64,000 nucleotides of DNA, taken from assembly GCA_032716605.1 (NCBI GenBank), contig JAVRFV010002311.1, forward strand, positions 4,060,388-4,124,387, read 5' to 3'. Every line of letters begins with the position of its first letter. Position 1 is the stretch's first letter. This stretch comes from Paralithodes platypus (lineage: Eukaryota > Arthropoda > Malacostraca > Decapoda > Lithodidae). The position numbers and the translations under genes are program-made. The notes under the pieces are model-generated. The model made no database searches and was not told the origin of the DNA. It saw only the letters and a program-made list of their open reading frames with translations. Shown piece by piece: positions 1 through 11,754 of this stretch.

Positions 1-439
1 CCCCACAGAACCCTCCCCGCCTACCACAATAAAGCCTGGGTGACCGAAGCCACTCCATGGCGGGGAGCTGAGGAGGGTGCGGAAACGCCCGGGAAACCAA
101 AGCCCCACCCAGGGCCCTGTGCCCCTCAGCAATTATGAAGAGAAAGTTGAGGGGCAAAGGAAACATGTGACGCTTTGGCTTCCAATCTTGGTAGATTGGG
201 AGGTCAATCCACGGAAAAGACGCAGTCACTTGAGATCTAGGAAATACATAAGCAAAAGGAACAGTCGGAGCAAGCTATGGGTATGGCAGAGATCGCTCAG
301 TTCTCACTCTGATAGACCAGCCCATCACCATATGACTAGAACCCAATCCTCTTAGCATCAGCTAGGAAAGGCCCTAGAAAGCCGACTTTGGCGGGGGGAT
401 AGCTCCCCTATTTCAACCCCTTTCGGGGTTGGGCACCCG
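1..439 (-). mobile_element. SINE-A copy, 3' end beyond the window edge
   Basis: Read on the minus strand, this starts with the head GGGTGCCCAACCCC and runs through a sequence shared with copies at 6340-6796, 24347-24869, 35283-35474 and 39730-40146. The AAC-repeat tail seen in those copies would lie left of base 1. The apparent ORFs inside recur at matching places in the other copies and are chance reading frames of the repeat, not genes. Confidence 0.8.
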
Positions 440-537
440 CCCCCAATTTCTTTGTTTTGGGGCTTAATGGAAGGGTTAGAGAAAGACAATTAATCGAATA
501 TGTATAGATGAGTGGGCTAGCATGCCATTTAACATAA

Positions 538-766
538 TTAACCCCATCTGTACTGGAGACATCCTTTTCATTATTTTCTGGCAACTAGGCCTAATAGACG
601 ATTTTATTCAACTTAGGAAGGATGTCTACCAATTAAGAGGCTACAACTATTCCAATTATTCCTTTTAACTTCCATATATCCTTCCTAAGCTTGATAAAAT
701 AGTCTACATGAAGCCAGAATTAGATTGAACTGTTTGAAGAGACGTCACCGGTAAAGAAAGGGTTAA
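538..766. mobile_element. TTAA-3 hairpin MITE
   Basis: The element is bounded by TTAA (538-541 and 763-766). Its ends read TTAACCCCATCTGTACTGGAG and, inverted, TTAACCCTTTCTTTACCGGTG. An inner inverted pair (gacgattttattcaacttaggaagg / ccttcctaagcttgataaaatagtc) makes it foldable. There is no coding capacity. Confidence 0.75.
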
Positions 767-1300
767 CAAATTAAATGTGGCATGAGACTGATGTTTGGGA
801 AGGAGATTGAGGAAATTAAAGAATATTGTGAGTTCATTGGTAGGCCTATATCGGTAGGCTAGCTGAATGATAAAAATAATTAGGCCTATGATAATAGTCA
901 AGGACACTAGCCTACATCCGCCTTATTAGAAACAATTTATTAGGGAAAATAGCGACCAATAGAATCGCCATATTTTTCTCATTATAGGCCTAGTCCACAT
1001 GGAGGATTTTCATTATCGATAACTTGAAAAAACCCGATTTCAAAGAAAAATAGGCCTAGGCTACACCAAAAATATGGGTACATATTTACTTTTACACCGG
1101 GGACGATTTTTACAAGTATTTTTTAGTTTTTGTCCTTGTTTTGGGTTTTTTTAGTGGTGTTGTTTTATGAACCCCATCGGAAAATGCAAAACAAGTTTTA
1201 TCCATCAATCTTAAGACACGGCCCCCGATAGTGGGGAGGGCTATGAAGATCAGGGAAATTGCAGGGTAAGAGGCGTAAATAAAGGGGTAATATTGGAAGA
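767..1300. other. AT-rich intergenic sequence
   Basis: I see no gene here. Bases about 1212-1265 (acacggcccccgatagtggggagggctatgaag) match 39060-39115, 31975-32030 and, inverted, 48250-48300, so this segment belongs to an undefined dispersed repeat. Confidence 0.5.
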
Positions 1301-1560
1301 ATCCATGAAATCCGAACCAAGTTTTGTCATTAACCTAACCAAATAACCTAACCTAACCTAACCTAGTATTATGGGTGGGGGCTGCTGCCCCCTGGCCCCA
1401 CACCCACGCTAAATCCATGAAATCCGAGCCAAGTTTTGTCATTAACCTAACCAAATAACCTAACCTAACCTAACCTAGTATTATGGGTGGGGGCTACTGC
1501 CCCCACACCCCCGCTAAATCAATGAAATCCGAGCCAAGTTTTGTCATTAACCTAAGCAAT
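1301..1560. repeat. Tandem repeat of 105-112 bp containing CCTAA runs
   Basis: The phrase tgaaatccgagccaagtttt starts near 1306, 1418 and 1523. Each of the first two units contains aacctaacctaacctaacct, a short run of the arthropod telomere unit CCTAA, next to a G-rich segment (tattatgggtgggggctgctgcc). A partial inverted copy lies at 1838-1905. Confidence 0.75.
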
Positions 1561-1837
1561 GAATGAAGGTGGTGGAGCGAGAGGGGTGGACCGTGGCCGT
1601 CCCGCACCAACGCAACAGAAAATGGAGATTGGGTGAGCCGTGAGAGATTTTTTTTTTTTTTTAGACATTTAGGGATTTTTTTATAATGAATTACCGACGG
1701 GGTGGACATATATGGCAATGAAGTACATGACCTAACTAACATATTTGTCTAAATAATATATCGATGGTAACGATGGTTTCGACCCGGTGTAGAAATAAAT
1801 AAATTCCAAAATCTGTCAAAGATGTCAAAATTCAAAT

Positions 1838-1905
1838 AGCGGGGGTGTGGGGGCAGCAGCCCCCACCCATAATACTAGGATAGTTAGGTAAGGTTGTTAG
1901 GTTAG
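1838..1905 (-). repeat. Inverted partial copy of the 1301-1560 repeat
   Basis: The stretch gcagcccccacccataatactagg followed by a TTAGG-like segment is the reverse complement of the tandem unit upstream. The two together form an inverted repeat of roughly 0.4 kb span. Confidence 0.6.
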
Positions 1906-2710
1906 GCTAATGTCCTTTCAAAGGGGTATAGCCTAGGCTAGTAAACACTAGGATAGCCTATACCTGGTCAGAGGTAAGAAGAAGAGTCCTGATGTAGTCT
2001 CCTTGAATGTTACCATAATTATAATTATTGGCAGTTACCTTATCGATGTTGTAGTATAGCCTAGGCTAGGCCTGGCAAAGTGGTGTGGCCAGTGGGAGAT
2101 GGGAGGGTGTGTGGTTAGTAATCCACAAGATCGTATGAAATGGTCCGCAAAACTCGACTCCATGCTCTTTGATACGACTCCTTTCACAGTCTTTTGTTGT
2201 CACAAGTTTAGTAATGTAAAGATTTAGGGCTGTATAGTCACCAAGGGCCCAAAAGTTATCAAACATTTCCTTTACAGAGGCATGCGGCATCGCCGGCATG
2301 AACCTTGCCAAAACAACCACAATCACATGGGGGCCCTACCTCCACTTGTTTCTTTATTGTAAACACTTTGGTATCTGTAGGATCTTCCAATAAAGCTAGG
2401 AGACTCCATAAATAAGACACAGGAAGATGTAGCTCTTGTTTACTTCTCAAGCGGTAGCTGTACATAGTTGCCAGATCGCGATCGGTATCACAGTGTTGCC
2501 AAATCCTACATCTCCCCTCCAAGATCATTACATATTTGTTAAAATGGATGGAATGAATCTGAGAACATAAAACTCTTCTAGAATGAGGGAGGAAATAATA
2601 CATTGTAGCTAAGTAATATGAAAAATAAAAACAACTCGCCTTAAGTGACTGACAAAGTCTGAACAAAAACAAAAAAATCAATACAGTACTGGTATAATGA
2701 TGAACTTTGT
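1906..2710. other. Unassigned sequence before the LINE
   Basis: The minus-strand ORFs here (about 86 and 140 codons) have no domain I recognise and no splice context I can defend. I see no repeat that I can match elsewhere in the window. Confidence 0.4.
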
Positions 2711-2716
2711 AGCTTT

Positions 2717-5700
2717 ATCAGACAAGACCGGGCTGTCGGCGGGGGCGGTGGACTCATCACCCTGGTACACAAAGAAATATCATACATAGTAACCAGTGTA
2801 CAAACCAAATCCCTCCTCCCCCCAAATGATAACACAACAGAAATACAATCAATTAAAATACGCACTGGCAACAACTCCAACATAACCATCATAAACACAT
2901 ACATCCCTCCCCAAACATCCCCTACAGTACCAAATGAATACAGACCACACTTACAACACATCACAAACACCCCACACACATCATCCTGGGTGGTGACTTC
3001 AACGCCAAGACGTCGGCCTGGTTTGTCGACAACCCCGACACAGACAGAGGGCTGGTACTACAAAACCAAACCGATAACCTCATCATCCTTAACGACATCC
3101 ATCAACATACCCATATTCCTCACCAAGCCCTCTAAAACCCATCATCTCCTGACATCACCTTTTGCTCCCCAGAACTCGCCCCCACAACATCCTGGAGGGT
3201 GGTCAGAACCTTAGGCTCTGACCACCTCCCGATCATTATCACCACCAAAACCAGACTCACCCCAGCTAGCCACAAACACACATACACCAATTATAAAAGA
3301 GCTAACTGGGAAGCATTCACAAATGAGACAGAACAACACTTCACAACTCTAAACAGTACACCCATCACTAACATCAACAATGCTGTACACATACTCAATA
3401 AAACGATCCAAAACGCTGACAAGAAACACATTCCAAGAGGTAACAGGAAAAGACACAACCCCAACTTCACACCAGAAATTCAAACCCTCATCAGACAACG
3501 CGACATACTGAAACACTCCCCAGCACCCCACACACAAGACATCACACAACAAATTCAAGCACTCAACACCCAAACTAACAACAAAATACAAGAACAACAA
3601 AAATTAAATTGGAATAACTTCCTACAAACTCTTGATCACAAAACAAACCCCAAAAAACTCTACAAAACACTAAACAGCATCACACTTTCCAACAGCAACA
3701 CAACACAATCACATGCTGCAATCACTACAACAGACTCTACTCCTTCATGTAAACAACAAGCAAACACTCTCATCAATCACTTTTCACATGTCAGCCACCT
3801 AAAACCTCACAAAGACGACCGACGTGTCATCCGACGTAAGAGACAATTCCCCACAGACCCTGACTATACACCCTTCACCAGACAAAGCATATCATCAACA
3901 ATCTCAAGCACTCACCCGCCTGTGGCCTAGACAACATAAGCAACATACACCTCAGACACCTGGGACCACAAGGCATACAAGCACTCACTAACATATCAAA
4001 CTACAGCTATTCACACAACACAATACCAGACATTTGGAAGCATGGTATCATCATCACATTCCCCAAACCCAACAAAGACCCCACGCTACCCTCCTCGCAC
4101 CGCCCCATCACACTTCTTTGCTCCCCCTCCAAAGTCATGGAACGCCTAGTATTACAACTAATTACACCTGACCTACCCCTAGCTCCAACACAACATGGCT
4201 TTAGGCCACTGCACTCCACAAACACTTTTCTCACAGACCTTACACAAAGAGCTTTCGACGGCATCAACTCCGCTAGACCACCACACAGATCACTATTAGC
4301 CACACTCGACATTAGTAAAGCCTTCGATGCCATCCCCCGCCACAACCTAACAAACAAAATCTACCACACAAACATGCACAACAACACAAAAAGGTGGCTG
4401 GCCAACTTCCTAGCAGGCAGATGTGCACACGTATCTTTTGCCGGTCAGTCATCTAAAATCAGAAACTTTTCAAACGGAGTCCCACAAGGATCCGTCCTAT
4501 CGCCCGCACTCTTCAATCTGTACATGCACGATATAACTACACCCAATACGCCCCAAATAAACTTAGCCTCCTATGCAGATGACATAACACTCACATGCAC
4601 ACACCATGACCCAAAAAGAGCAACAGATCTCCTTCAACCCTATCTCAACACACTACATGGTTGGTGCACTACAAACAGACTTAATCTAGCCCCAGCCAAA
4701 TCCACCGCATCCCTGCTCACAAGTTGGACAGGAGAACACGAATACATCCCTCAACTCACCATAAACAACACACCCCTAACACATACACACACACCCAAAA
4801 TCCTAGGAGTAACATATGATACTCATATTTTTTTTTGTTTTTTTTTTTGTTTTTTTTTTTCTATATTCCAACTACTCCCTCTCGGGCATAGGCTGAGAGC
4901 CTGTACATTCCTCCGCTCAACACGGTGAAGCCCGTGAGGTCTTGTTCCAGTCTGGAGAGTGAGACATGCGAAGCATCCATCATGGCTCGAAGCAGCTCCA
5001 TCTCTGAAGCGGCTGGTTGCTTCGCTCAAGTGCTTCACTGTCTCACTCTCCAGACTCAGACCCTCACTCTCAGAACGCCACCTATTGAGCAGTGAACTCA
5101 CTAGGCATTGTCCCCCTGTAACATATTTTGAATATGGGAATATTCATACAGTGTTATTTAATCAGGGAACAATGAGGGTATTTTTTTGGCATTTCGGTGG
5201 GCTTTGTGGTAATGCACTGATACTAGGTACAGCACAAATTCAATCCCAATAATATCTTCCCATTGACATATCGGGATTTGAACCCGGGTCCATTGGATTA
5301 CCAGTCCAGTGGCATGACCACTCCACCACACCTCCCCTGACATTCAAACAGCACACCACAAACATTAAAAAGAAACTGACACCCAGACTTAACGCCCTCA
5401 GGTCACTTGCTCACACAAAATTTGGACACAACAAAGAAACTACCACCACAGTATATAAACAATACATAAGATCAGTGATGGAATACGCAAGCCCAGCCTG
5501 GGCTTCTAACCTAGCTGAAACACATCATAAGACCTTACAGACTATTCAAAACAAAGCCCTGAAGATCATTACAGGCTGCACAGCTACTTCACCCACAGAT
5601 CACCTACATCAAGAAACCAAAATTCTCAAAGTCAAAGACCATCTGGACATGAGAGGCACTCAATTCCTGGCAGCAGCCTCCACGAACCAAGACCACCCAC

Positions 5701-6215
5701 TAAACTACATGGCAACACACCCACAGACACCAAGAAATATCAAAACAACACCCAGCACACGGTATCACACACAATTATTGTCCTCTCTCCCTCCCTGCCC
5801 ACCCCGAACCAACTTCCAGAAGCACATCCATACTCATATCTCTCACCGATCCATCCACTCACTCACAGACAACACGCAGCTGCATGCACGACCTCCCGAA
5901 ATCCATCCTTCCGAATCCTCCCTTCCTCGCGAGGACAGAGTCCACCTGGCCAGGCTGAGATGCGGACACCATCCAGCTCTCCTGAGCTATCAGAAGAGAC
6001 TGGATGACTCCGTTGTCGACGCCTGCCCGGGATGTAACACAGCACCCCATACCATTAAACACATCATAGAAGACTGCATTTCACACAACCACTTACGCCA
6101 ACAACACAATCTACGCTCAATGAGAGCTCTGTGGGAAAGCCCGATCGTGGCCATGGCCTTTCTCAGGGACTCGGGGCTGTTCGGCCAGGCAGCTTAGGGA
6201 ACAACAACAACAACT
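2717..6215 (+). pseudogene. Jockey-like LINE (endonuclease plus reverse transcriptase), broken
   Basis: This is a 5'-truncated non-LTR retrotransposon. An APE-type endonuclease is recognisable by GGDFNAK (codons from about 2992) and LGSDHLPI (about 3210). The reverse transcriptase has LDISKAFDAIP (about 4307), GVPQGSVLSPALFNLY (about 4477) and the catalytic box YADD (about 4570). A C-terminal region with CPGC and HIIEDC (about 6030-6075) resembles a zinc-knuckle tail. Lesions visible are a frameshift between about 2850 and 2980, an in-frame stop near 3134, a second frameshift near 3880, and a 510-bp SINE at 4828-5337. The ORF ends at 6197, followed directly by (AAC)n, the element's 3' tail. 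It is dead as it stands. Placing it in the jockey/I group rather than another LINE clade is inference from RT style. Confidence 0.85.
4828..5337 (-). mobile_element. tRNA-derived SINE T1, inserted in a LINE
   Basis: Read on the minus strand, the head is tRNA-like, with A box TGGTGGAGTGG (5318-5328) and B box GGTTCAAATCC (5274-5284). The anticodon-loop position would read GGT, as in tRNA-Thr. A body of about 400 bp follows, ending in an A-rich tail, seen as (T)n at 4828-4860. Its 510-bp length is a multiple of three. Removing it rejoins LINE codons for DTH and MTFKQ with no leftover bases, so no target duplication is visible. A second copy lies at 59269-59750. Confidence 0.85.
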
Positions 6216-6339
6216 TTGTACAGTAACCCTTTATTGTTATCCCATTATAGTATAGGCCTAATATAACGTTTGATAGATTAATACAGTATTGGTATAATAA
6301 TAAAAATGATAATAATACAGTATTACGGAGACATACCTC

Positions 6340-6796
6340 CGAGATGGGCTGGTCTATTCCGAGATGGGCTGGTCTATTCCGAGATGGGCTGGTCTATCAG
6401 AGTGAGACCTGAGCGATCTCTGCCATACCCATAGCTTACTCTGACTGTTCCTTTTACTTATATATTTTCTAGATCTCAAGTGACGACGTCTCTTCCATGG
6501 ATTGACCTCCCAATCTACCAAGATTGGAAGCCAAAGCGTCACATTTTTCCTTTGCCCGTCAACTTTCTCTTCATAATTGCTGAGGGGCACAGGGCCCTGG
6601 GTGGGGCTTTGGTTTCCCGGGCGTTTCCGCACCCTCCTCAGCTCCCCGCCATGGAGTGGCTTCGGTCACCCAGGCTTTGTTGTGGTCGGCAGGGAGGGTT
6701 CTGTGGGGGCGCTCGGTTATGGCCTTGACCTTGCTCGGGACCTTGGGGCTGTTCGGCCAGGCAGCTTGGGGAACAACAACAACAACAACAACAACA
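6340..6796 (+). mobile_element. SINE-A copy, 5'-truncated
   Basis: The copy begins with three tandem copies of a 20-bp segment (gagatgggctggtctattcc), then follows SINE-A. It ends in ctgttcggccaggcagcttgg and a clean (AAC)n tail at 6771-6796. About 75 bp before the tail match the end of the LINE finishing at 6215. Confidence 0.85.
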
Positions 6797-6984
6797 CAGA
6801 AGTGACAATAATTGCAGAGGAATACAATTCATTGGACATAGTCAGCCAACCACTCTGGACGGGCTTTTAATCGGCGTGGGCGTGTAGGTACCTCCGCCGG
6901 TTGAGGTGAAGACGGTGCTGGAGCTGCCAGATTGGAGATTGAAGTGTTCCTTGAAGATGGGACGGGCGATGATGATGTGATGAC

Positions 6985-7116
6985 TTTGAGGTGTTATTCA
7001 ACACCTCTCTCTCTCTCACACACACACTCACGAAAATTGTTACACGTTATTCAACACCTCTCTCTCTCTCTCTCACACACACACACGAAAATAGTTACCT
7101 ACTATTCAACACAACA

Positions 7117-7152
<36 letters not shown>
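6985..7152. repeat. (CT)n/(CA)n microsatellite block
   Basis: About three units of ttattcaacacctctctctctc followed by (CA)n and acgaaaat, ending in a long (CT)n run at 7119-7150. The ORF reading Ser-Leu repeats across it is an artefact of composition. Confidence 0.85.
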
Positions 7153-7153
<1 letters not shown>

Positions 7154-7159
7154 ATGTAA

Positions 7160-9514
7160 CTAGCTAGTCATTGTCCCGGATGTAGGTTGTCATAAGAGGC
7201 TTAGGTTACATTTTCCGCAACCCCGCCACTCAATAATAAAGATTCCTAATAGAGCAGGCATAGACGCTCGTGTCCTGCTAAAAGTTATACACGTAGTTTA
7301 ATTGTCTGTAATTAACCTATCTGTGTAATCCTCTTGTAATATTTTTAGGCTTTAATTTCAGGCAACGGTGGGATAAACTAAAATAATACTAAATGAGGTT
7401 AATACCTCATCATTCCTTTTCTGTTGTATCCAGTAGGTGATATGGTGTACAAGTTAAGCTGGATGTTCAATAGAAATATTTTAGAATTTTGTGTGCCATA
7501 ACATCTACAGTATATAATATTATTGTAGCTACCATTAGACTACTGTTTTACGTTATGTTTGGTTAGTTTGAGTATATCTAGTGGCCCAGTATCTACGCTG
7601 AAACACAGCTGACAAAAATGACTCTGGTTCCTGTATTTATGTACTTTAATAGGTTTGCACATGGTTGCTTTACCCATATTCACTTGTTAAGCCATCTTAA
7701 CCCTTCACTTTTCCTGAGCTTCAAAGGCCTCCCCACTTGTGTGTGTGTGTGTGTGTGAATTATTGCTAATTCTTCAATGATGCATTCCGCAGTAATCATG
7801 ATTAGTTGTCTTTATATTTCTTATATACTTTTATAATGTTTAATTATTTACTATGGAATTGATGGATACTAAGGATAGTAGACTAGTAGTACCATATGGA
7901 GATATTTGAGAGTAAAACAAAATACTGTATTAAACTCAGGAAAATTACCCCAGCGTCCCCCTCAACTTGCGGCACGTCCCACTAACCCGCGGCCCCATGG
8001 CATTAATACATACATACATACATACTGTACATACTCTACAAGTTTAAAGACCGTTTTGTCCACAAAGAATGTTGTTACAGTCTCACGTCCTAAATTGCTG
8101 CTTTTCAGGTGGCCCTGTCAAGGGCTGCCTCTGTTATCAAGTTCAATATTTTTAGATTTTTTTGTTTTTCCTATATTGTCACCCAGAGGCCATCCCAAGA
8201 TCTTTATAGGGGTGGGGCCTCGGGGAACCCCACCAAAACCAACCGCAGGGACGCAAACCGTGCGCGCACACGGCACTACGGCTGGCCCGTTATTATGGTC
8301 CTAGTGATAGGGCAGCTTCCTGGTGCGCTACCTCCGGGTTCAGGCTCCTGTACTGCTATGCGGATAGTGCCAGTCAGTAACGACACTATGCCCTGTACCC
8401 TCTAAGTCCTCCTGGCCAGGATGCATGCCAAGGGGCCAGAGCGGGGCCAGAGCTGAGCCCGAGGTAGGTCCCTCCACATCAGCGAGCCGCCATTAGGCGA
8501 ATTTGAAGCATGTTTTACGTGGGGTGCCTGCTCTAGCTAGCCCCCAACCACAGTTGTTGGCTGTGGGCCTAGCCTTTGCTCAAAGGGGCTCATCCTGCAG
8601 GGCATCCCGCATAAATCCTGTTTGAATTTGCCGACTATAAATTGTAACCCGCACTGGGAGGTTGATGGCATGGATATGTTTGCGGAAGGACTTCCGCTAT
8701 TCAAACCCGCTGATACTCGCCTAATTTGTCGCTAGTATAAATCGGACTTCCGCTACTGTAGAATTGGCGGTTTCCAAAGTGATTGCGGAAGTGCCCACCA
8801 CTGACACGTACAGTAGCCTACAGACCCCAATTGCAAGTATCTCAGTCAGGTAAGCGATGAGAGATGCGAGTTTGAGAGTAAAAAGATGATGCACGCTTCG
8901 TCCAGCGTTCCAGAGTGTAGTGACGGAAGAACTGCAGATACTTATTTTGGGTACTGTAGATTCCTTGAAGAGAGATGTGAATGGACTACAATTGTGAATA
9001 ATGTAGTAAAAAATATAATTCAATTCATCATTTTAATATAAAAATGTATTTACCATGTTGGGAGGCTGATTTAACTATTTTCCACGTACCATTCAAACAT
9101 GTTGGTGTACATAGTTTTTTCCATTCTTGATACTTCTCAGTAACTACACTTTGATAACTCAAATGTGAACATTATATATGTTACAAGGAGAAAAATATAT
9201 CAAATTAATACAATATGGATCTAAGCTTCTATTGCTGCAATACTGAAACATGATCAAAAATGATATGCACTTCATAAGTCACATTGCATTTTAAACTATT
9301 GGATGGTAAAAACATCTTTCATTGATATGTTTACACAATACAGCAGTAAGGTATTTTATAAGTTGAAACTTTAGCATGTCTGTTAAGATTCACATCCACT
9401 ACTGTATAGGAAATTTATATATTTAATGCTATTGGGTTTTTTTCGTATTTTGTTTAATTTCATCATACTACAATGACAAGTATATAAAATCTGGTTATAC
9501 AAAAACTCAAGTCT
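7160..9514. other. Unassigned intergenic sequence
   Basis: 7160-8030 and 8900-9510 are AT-rich and featureless to me, apart from (GT)n at 7739-7757. 8015-8070 contains (CATA)n followed by acaagtttaaagaccgttttg, shared with 57690-57975 and 60240-60275. 8100-8700 is GC-richer and contains a B-box-like cgggttcaggctcc (8336-8349), so it may be an old SINE. I could not confirm this. No gene is supported. Confidence 0.4.
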
Positions 9515-9898
9515 TTAAGGGGGCCCACCTTGCTTTTTTCTCTTTCTCTCCCTCTCTGTTTGGCTTGTATCTATTCGGCCTCATTCAGCCCACTGTTTTA
9601 AGACTTTTACCTCCATCCAGGTGTCAATATTTTCCTGGCGAGCGGTAGCGAGCCCGCCTATATATATTTTTGTTTTGACAGCAAGCTAAATTTGTACATT
9701 TTTCGATAGAAAAATGTCTACGGCGAAGCCGGATTTCTCCATACAATGCTGGATCGCTATTGCTCGCCAGGAAGAAATCAACACCTGGATGGCGATAAAC
9801 GTTTTAAAACAGTTGGCTGAATGGGGCCGAATGGATACAAGCCAGGGAAAGAGAGAAAAGGAGAGAATGATAAAAAAAAGCCGGTGATCCCCCTTTAA
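9515..9898 (+). mobile_element. TTAA-2 hairpin MITE
   Basis: Bounded by TTAA at both ends (TTAAGGGGGCCCACC ... GGTGATCCCCCTTTAA). Arms of roughly 150 bp are inverted copies of one another, with ggcgagcggtagcgagcc in the left arm and its complement in the right. The centre carries gaaaaatgtc and cggcgaagccgga. Confidence 0.85.
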
Positions 9899-9956
9899 GA
9901 AGTTCTGAATGAATTGGTGGACCTGTTTGATGCATCCCCGTACAATGCTTTGTGTA

Positions 9957-10157
9957 ACAGTACAGTAGTGACATTAACCCTTTAATGGCAACACTGTCTG
10001 TCTCTCTGTGTACACTCCACCAAACAGTACAGTAGTGACATTAACCCTTTAATGGCAACACTGTCTGTCTCTCTGTGTACACTCCACCAAACAGTACAGT
10101 AGTGACATTAACCCTTTAATGGCAACACTGTCTGTCTCTCTGTGTACACTCCACCAA
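9957..10157. repeat. 67-bp tandem repeat, three copies
   Basis: Three nearly perfect units (201 bp in all), each starting acagtacagtagtgacatta and ending ctctgtgtacactccaccaa. The unit contains ttaaccctttaatggc, the style of a TTAA-3 terminus. Confidence 0.9.
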
Positions 10158-10185
10158 ACACAATGTTTACACTAACGCTCTAAAC

Positions 10186-10320
10186 TGTCTTGGTAGCGCA
10201 ATGGATAAATGCACTGAATTTGGGTGTGAGCATCCTAGGTTCCAATCCCTGGACTGCCACATGTATTTGCTGATTTCATTAATTGAGTTTAGGAGTAAAG
10301 TGGGTTGGTGGAGGTAACAT
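10186..10320 (+). mobile_element. tRNA-derived SINE T3 fragment
   Basis: A perfect A box TAGCGCAATGG (10193-10203) and a B box GGTTCCAATCC (10238-10248) lie at tRNA spacing, but the cloverleaf stems are degraded. It is a tRNA-related SINE head, not a tRNA gene. A minus-strand relative is at 57290-57345. Confidence 0.7.
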
Positions 10321-10502
10321 AATAATTGTGGAAGTGGGTGGAAATGTTATGACAACACCTCACAGACGTATGTTTCACCCGATTCCTTCCGTTCACACTA
10401 GATTATTTACAGCTGACCAGTGTAAACATTGTTTTTAGGTGGACTGTACAGTATATATATGGACTGTGGTAAACAAGTTATCAATGGCATCAAACTGATC
10501 AT

Positions 10503-10838
10503 TTAAGGGCAGATATCCACTTGAGGGATTTTTTTCTGGACCCCTTTCTCCCTCATGTTTAGCCCCATTGCTTTTGATATTTTAAGACAGTCGCCCAATT
10601 AGTTTGGCGATTTTTAGAACTTTCGCCCCATTTCCGTCAATTTTAAGACCTTTCGTGCAATTTAGGTGTCGATTTTATCCTGGCGAGCGATAGCGAGCCT
10701 GTAATTTAAGAGGAACCAGCTTTTAGTCGGGACATTTTTCTACCGCAAAATGTACAAATTTATCTTGAAAGGGGCTCAAGGAGGTGTAATCTTAAGCTTG
10801 ATGGATATCTAGGGACCAAACTAAAAACCTGGCCTTAA
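10503..10838 (+). mobile_element. TTAA-1 MITE
   Basis: Ends TTAAGGGCAGATATCC and AACCTGGCCTTAA. The core has ggcgagcgatagcgagcc and a GC/AT double-hairpin region. From about 10640 to 10910 it is nearly identical to 11570-11826, showing a recent tandem duplication. Confidence 0.85.
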
Positions 10839-10906
10839 ATAGAGGGTGGAAATGGGTGGTTAATCCATCGCCTTGTTATTGGGTGGTGTAGCCTGGTATT
10901 GGTGTA

Positions 10907-11394
10907 TTAACACCTTACGAGCGGCCTATGCGGTTTATTTATGTGTACCGCACAGCGGGGTGTTTTTAGCCAAAATAGGGCTGTTTACGTGATCATTTTC
11001 ATGCCTAAATAAGACCCAGAACGTAAAACAAGTACCTATCCCTGAAAGGGCATAAACAGAGCTTTCGAATGACACCATAACGATCCTTGTATGATGGATA
11101 GTTTTCTTGCAATAACCGTGCAACGCGAGTGCAAAAAGCAGGTAATTCGGTACTTTCAGTACATAATTGAGTATGTAGCGAGTGAGAGAGGGAGGAGGGA
11201 GCTGAGATTTGTGTCAGTAGGTTCGCCGCGGTGGTCTGGAGCAGTCATACGCTCGCTAGTCTCCTGCCACCACTTGTCTCTCTCTCTCAGCCACATTACG
11301 TGCTGAAATTGCCACTCGAGTTATGTCGAGCGCCGCCACATAGTCCAGCTTTATTTAACTCGACTTATGTTGCTCGCCGCTAAATAAGGGTTAA
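10907..11394 (+). mobile_element. TTAA-8 element with visible empty site
   Basis: A 488-bp segment with ends TTAACACCTTACGAGCGGCC and, inverted, TTAACCCTTATTTAGCGGCG. The flanks ggtattggtgta and acataagccatttac meet directly at one TTAA (11823-11826) in the neighbouring duplicate. That empty site shows insertion with duplication of TTAA. The 71-codon ORF inside has no recognisable domain. Confidence 0.9.
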
Positions 11395-11427
11395 ACATAA
11401 GCCATTTACTCACCCGGTATTGCTGTA

Positions 11428-11754
11428 TTAAGGGCACATGGGCTGTTTTTAGGGTCACCCTTCTCCCTCATGCTTAGCCCCAATAGTTTTCAGATGTTAT
11501 GACGTTCGGTCCATTAGTTTGGCGTTTTAATACCTTTTGCCCCATTTCGTTGTCAATTTTAAGACCTTTCGTGCTATTTAGGTGTCGATTTTTTCCTGGC
11601 GAGCGATAGCGAGCCTGTAATTTAAGAGGAACCAGCTTTTAGTCGGGACATTTTTCTACCGCAAAATGTACAAATTTATCTTGAAAGGGGCTCAAGGAGG
11701 TGTAATCTTAAGCTTGATGGATATCTAGGGACCAAACTAAAAACCTGGCCTTAA
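11428..11754 (+). mobile_element. TTAA-1 MITE, variant left end
   Basis: The left end reads TTAAGGGCACATGGGCTG, unlike the commoner TTAAGGGGAGATTTCC. The right end AACCTGGCCTTAA equals that of the copy at 10503-10838. Confidence 0.85.

Noticed and set aside
1336..1480. Telomere or subtelomere because of CCTAA runs
   Set aside because: Only three or four units at a time, embedded in a larger repeat; similar short runs occur at 39285, 40205 and 42660.
8109..8405. 98-codon ORF in GC-richer sequence
   Set aside because: No domain, no consistent splice signals, and a B-box-like motif suggests an old repeat instead.
10186..10262. Functional tRNA gene
   Set aside because: The A and B boxes are present, but the acceptor and anticodon stems do not pair and position 33 of the loop is not T; it is a SINE head. 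The same reasoning applies to 5264-5337, 26578-26655, 44224-44290 and 59281-59315.
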